DNA of 6,916 nucleotides from DATLBY01 sp035526665 (lineage in GTDB: Bacteria > Acidobacteriota > Terriglobia > Bryobacterales > Bryobacteraceae): positions 1 to 6,916 of the forward strand of contig DATLBY010000160.1 in NCBI GenBank assembly GCA_035526665.1, written 5' to 3'. Below, one piece after another: positions 5,047 through 6,916 of this stretch. The stretch's first letter is position 1. Every line of letters begins with the position of its first letter. The notes below the pieces were generated by a model that made no database searches, was not told where the DNA came from, and saw nothing but the letters and a program-made list of their open reading frames with translations. A program made the position numbers and the translations under genes.

Positions 5047-6603
5047 TTGACGCGCAACAGCTTCACAAGACGGCATTTCTTTTACGGCACATTGCTGGCG
5101 GGCGCGGTTCCATCAGCCGGATTCGGCAGTAGGCCGTCGCTGAAGGCGCTGGGCTATAAATCGCCTAACGAGAAGCTGAATATCGCCTCCATCGGCGCCG
5201 GCGGAAAGGCCGCCAGTGACATTCGAGGCTGCGGCCAGACGGAGAACATCGTGGCCCTTTGCGATGTGGATTCCAAACGCGCGCAGCCGATGTTCACCCA
5301 GTACGACAAGGCCGCCAAGTATAAAGATTTCCGCGTCATGCTCGATAAGGAAAGCAATAACATCGACGCCGTCATCGTCACCATCCCCGATTTTATGCAC
5401 GCAACGGCCGCGATGTGGGCGATGGAGCGCGGAAAACACGTGTTTGTGCAGAAGCCTCTCGCTCACACCATCTGGGAATGCCGCCAGCTGGCCGAGGCCG
5501 CTACGAAATATAAAGTAGCCACCCAGATGGGCAACCAGGGCTATTCGAATGAGGGCACTCGCCAGTGCGCCGAAATGATCTGGGCGGGCGAGATCGGGAA
5601 TGTCACCGAAGTGCATGCCTGGACCAACCGGCCGGTCTGGCCGCAAGGTCTGCCCGGCCTGCCGCCGGAATCTCCCGTTCCCGACACCCTCGATTGGAAT
5701 CTATGGCTGGGGATCGCCAACTCCCGTCCCTACAGCGACAAATATGCGCCCTTTGCCTGGCGCGGCTTCTACGATTTCGGCTGCGGCGCCCTCGGCGACA
5801 TGGCTTGCCATATTCTGGGAGCTCCCAACATGGCGCTCCGGCTGGGCTCTCCCAGCAGCGTCGAGTGCTTGAAAATGGAAGGCAAGAGCAACTACTACTA
5901 CCCCTCGAAATCCGTCATCCGCTTCGATTTTCCGGCTCGCGGACCGATGCCTCCCGTCAAAATATTCTGGTACGACGGCCTCAAGGAGCAGCCCGATATT
6001 CCCGGTGTTCCCCAAGGCGAGATTCTCGGCGACCTGCCGCGCCGTGCGGCACCAGGTCAGGGACAACGGCGTGGTCCGGGGCAGATGCCCCGCGAGTCGC
6101 AGGTCATCGGCCAGGTCTTTTCGCAGTCCTATTTCTCAGATCCTCCTCCTCCCTCGGCCCCGGCGCGCACGCCCGAGCAGCGGACCCAGACTCCCGCGGA
6201 TTCCAATGCCCGGCTCGACGCGGAAGTGAGCCGGTTGATTTCGGTCGGCAGCAACGGGAGTCTCTTCGTCGGCGACAAAGGCTACATCACGACTGGCACC
6301 TACGGCGAGAATACGCGCCTCATTCCAGTGGAAAAGATGCGGGACTACCAGTTTCCATCGGAATTCCTGACGCGCTCGCCCGGTCACTACCGCGACTGGA
6401 TACGCGCCTGCAAGGGCGGGGAACCGGCCTGTTCCAATCTAAGCGTCGCCGCGCCCTTCACCGAGTGGATTACCCTCGGCGTTCTCGCGCTGCGGTTTGA
6501 AGGCAAACTCGAATGGGACAGCGAAAAGATGCGGGTGACCAATAACCCCGAGGCGAATAAGTACATCAAACCGGCCTTCCGCAAAGGCTGGAGCCTTACC
6601 TAA
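5047..6603 (+). CDS. Tat-exported Gfo/Idh/MocA family oxidoreductase
   Basis: A 518-residue NAD(P)-dependent sugar oxidoreductase of the Gfo/Idh/MocA family. The N-terminus has a twin-arginine signal (TRRHFF, R8-R9, then a hydrophobic stretch to about residue 27), so the folded protein with its cofactor is likely exported. The Rossmann fold begins at LNIASIGAGGKAA (44-56), with CDVDSKRA at 72-79. The family's E-K-P motif reads QKPLA at 136-140, keeping catalytic K137 but with Q for E. GDMACHILGAP (250-260) supplies H255, a likely substrate-site histidine. The C-terminal sheet resumes at SNGSLFVGDKG (402-412). Between about 318 and 395 lies an extra segment rich in Pro, Gly, Arg and Gln that makes the protein longer than the 430-450 residues common in this group. 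The TTG start is supported by GGAGG. The neighbouring divergent DUF1080 gene and downstream aldolase suggest a role in oxidising a sugar or glycoside. Confidence 0.93.
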   Translation: MTRNSFTRRHFFYGTLLAGAVPSAGFGSRPSLKALGYKSPNEKLNIASIGAGGKAASDIRGCGQTENIVALCDVDSKRAQPMFTQYDKAAKYKDFRVMLDKESNNIDAVIVTIPDFMHATAAMWAMERGKHVFVQKPLAHTIWECRQLAEAATKYKVATQMGNQGYSNEGTRQCAEMIWAGEIGNVTEVHAWTNRPVWPQGLPGLPPESPVPDTLDWNLWLGIANSRPYSDKYAPFAWRGFYDFGCGALGDMACHILGAPNMALRLGSPSSVECLKMEGKSNYYYPSKSVIRFDFPARGPMPPVKIFWYDGLKEQPDIPGVPQGEILGDLPRRAAPGQGQRRGPGQMPRESQVIGQVFSQSYFSDPPPPSAPARTPEQRTQTPADSNARLDAEVSRLISVGSNGSLFVGDKGYITTGTYGENTRLIPVEKMRDYQFPSEFLTRSPGHYRDWIRACKGGEPACSNLSVAAPFTEWITLGVLALRFEGKLEWDSEKMRVTNNPEANKYIKPAFRKGWSLT

Positions 6604-6608
6604 GGCCC

Positions 6609-6916
6609 ATGGATCTGCCTGAATCGGAACTAAGGGTCCAGTTGGCCGCCGCCTATCGCATGGTGCATTTGATGGGCTGGTCGGAACTGATCTGGACCCA
6701 CTCGACAGTTCGTGTGCCCGGGAGTGAGCATCACTTCCTGATCAATCCGTACGGCCTGCGCTTCGATGAGGTCTGCGCTTCCAACCTTGTCAAAGTGGAC
6801 ATGGAGGGCCGCATCATCGGAGATCCGGGTCAGGAGATCAATCCCGCCGGCTTCGTAATCCACAGCGCCATCCATATGATGCGCCCCGATGTGCAGTGCG
6901 TCATGCACACTCATAC
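6609..6916 (+). CDS. Class II aldolase/adducin-family protein, 3' truncated
   Basis: The first 102 codons are visible and the gene runs off the right edge. The sequence is MDLPESELRV at the start, a helix AAYRMVHLMGW (13-23), ELIWTHSTVRVPG (26-38), LINPYGLRFDEV (44-55), INPAGFVIHSAIH (77-89) and CVMHTH (97-102). This is the N-terminal half of the class II aldolase/adducin domain; H100 and H102 match the HxH pair that binds the catalytic zinc in fuculose-phosphate aldolases. Family members cleave or epimerise sugar phosphates, but this branch also includes adducin-like proteins of unknown reaction, so the substrate is open. It starts 5 bases after the oxidoreductase stop on the same strand, so they are probably one operon. 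The ATG at 6609 has an AAGG only 3 bases upstream, which is tight; a TTG at 6642 is a weaker alternative. Confidence 0.88.
   Translation, partial: MDLPESELRVQLAAAYRMVHLMGWSELIWTHSTVRVPGSEHHFLINPYGLRFDEVCASNLVKVDMEGRIIGDPGQEINPAGFVIHSAIHMMRPDVQCVMHTH

Noticed and set aside
5565..6500. A 311-codon frame on the plus strand inside the oxidoreductase gene
   Set aside because: It is a shifted frame of a clearly coding gene, very rich in Arg and Ser, and shows no domain pattern.
6630..6914. A minus-strand frame at the right edge
   Set aside because: It is the complement of the aldolase reading frame, which carries the HxH and INPAGF motifs; the His/Asp-rich product is a shadow.
1..6916. tRNA, rRNA, CRISPR arrays, insertion sequences and attachment sites
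   Set aside because: Nothing resembling these was seen: there are no transposase or integrase frames, no spaced repeats, and almost all of the DNA is accounted for by intact genes.

Overview
The window looks like a piece of a GC-rich acidobacterial chromosome. Solibacteres/Bryobacterales is my inference, from two things. One is the mix of families: a secreted DUF1080 (3-keto-disaccharide hydrolase-like) protein, a Tat-exported Gfo/Idh/MocA oxidoreductase, and a stressosome-type regulatory cassette. The other is general codon and base composition. No RNA gene, CRISPR array or mobile element was seen. Coding density is very high; the only non-coding stretches are about 65 and 89 bases long.

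Left part (1-2766, minus strand): a compact regulatory operon of the Rsb 'stressosome' type. In transcription order it holds an RsbR-like co-antagonist (RsbRD-type N-terminal domain plus STAS), an RsbS-like STAS antagonist, an RsbT-like switch kinase, a fused GHKL-ATPase/PP2C (SpoIIE/RsbX-like) phosphatase, and the first 33 codons of a further protein whose N-terminus resembles an RsbT-type ATPase. The genes overlap or nearly touch, and several have non-ATG starts with a Shine-Dalgarno inside the preceding gene, so translational coupling is likely. By family knowledge, RsbT phosphorylates RsbS and RsbR on the conserved Ser/Thr of their STAS domains and is released to act on an output protein, and the phosphatase resets the switch. 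No sigma factor, RsbU, RsbV or separate RsbW is visible. The output probably lies in or beyond the truncated gene at the left edge.

Middle (2856-4981, minus strand): a complete soluble bacterial cytochrome P450 with all signature motifs but no redox partner nearby. Upstream of it on the same strand lies a secreted two-part protein with a C-terminal DUF1080 domain.

Right part (5047-6916, plus strand): divergent from the DUF1080 gene across 65 bases is a Tat-signal Gfo/Idh/MocA oxidoreductase with an unusual Pro/Gly/Arg/Gln-rich insertion. It is followed after 5 bases by a class II aldolase/adducin-family gene cut off by the window end. A DUF1080 protein paired with a Gfo/Idh/MocA oxidoreductase suggests oxidation-assisted glycoside cleavage outside the cytoplasm, with the aldolase possibly acting on later sugar products. 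This is inference from families and context.

Two start sites deserve correction relative to the longest reading frames: rsbR is better started at a TTG at 2766, and the phosphatase at a GTG at 1110. The most plausible undescribed biology is the stressosome with several ATPases and a kinase-fold/phosphatase fusion, and the oxidoreductase carrying the low-complexity insert.
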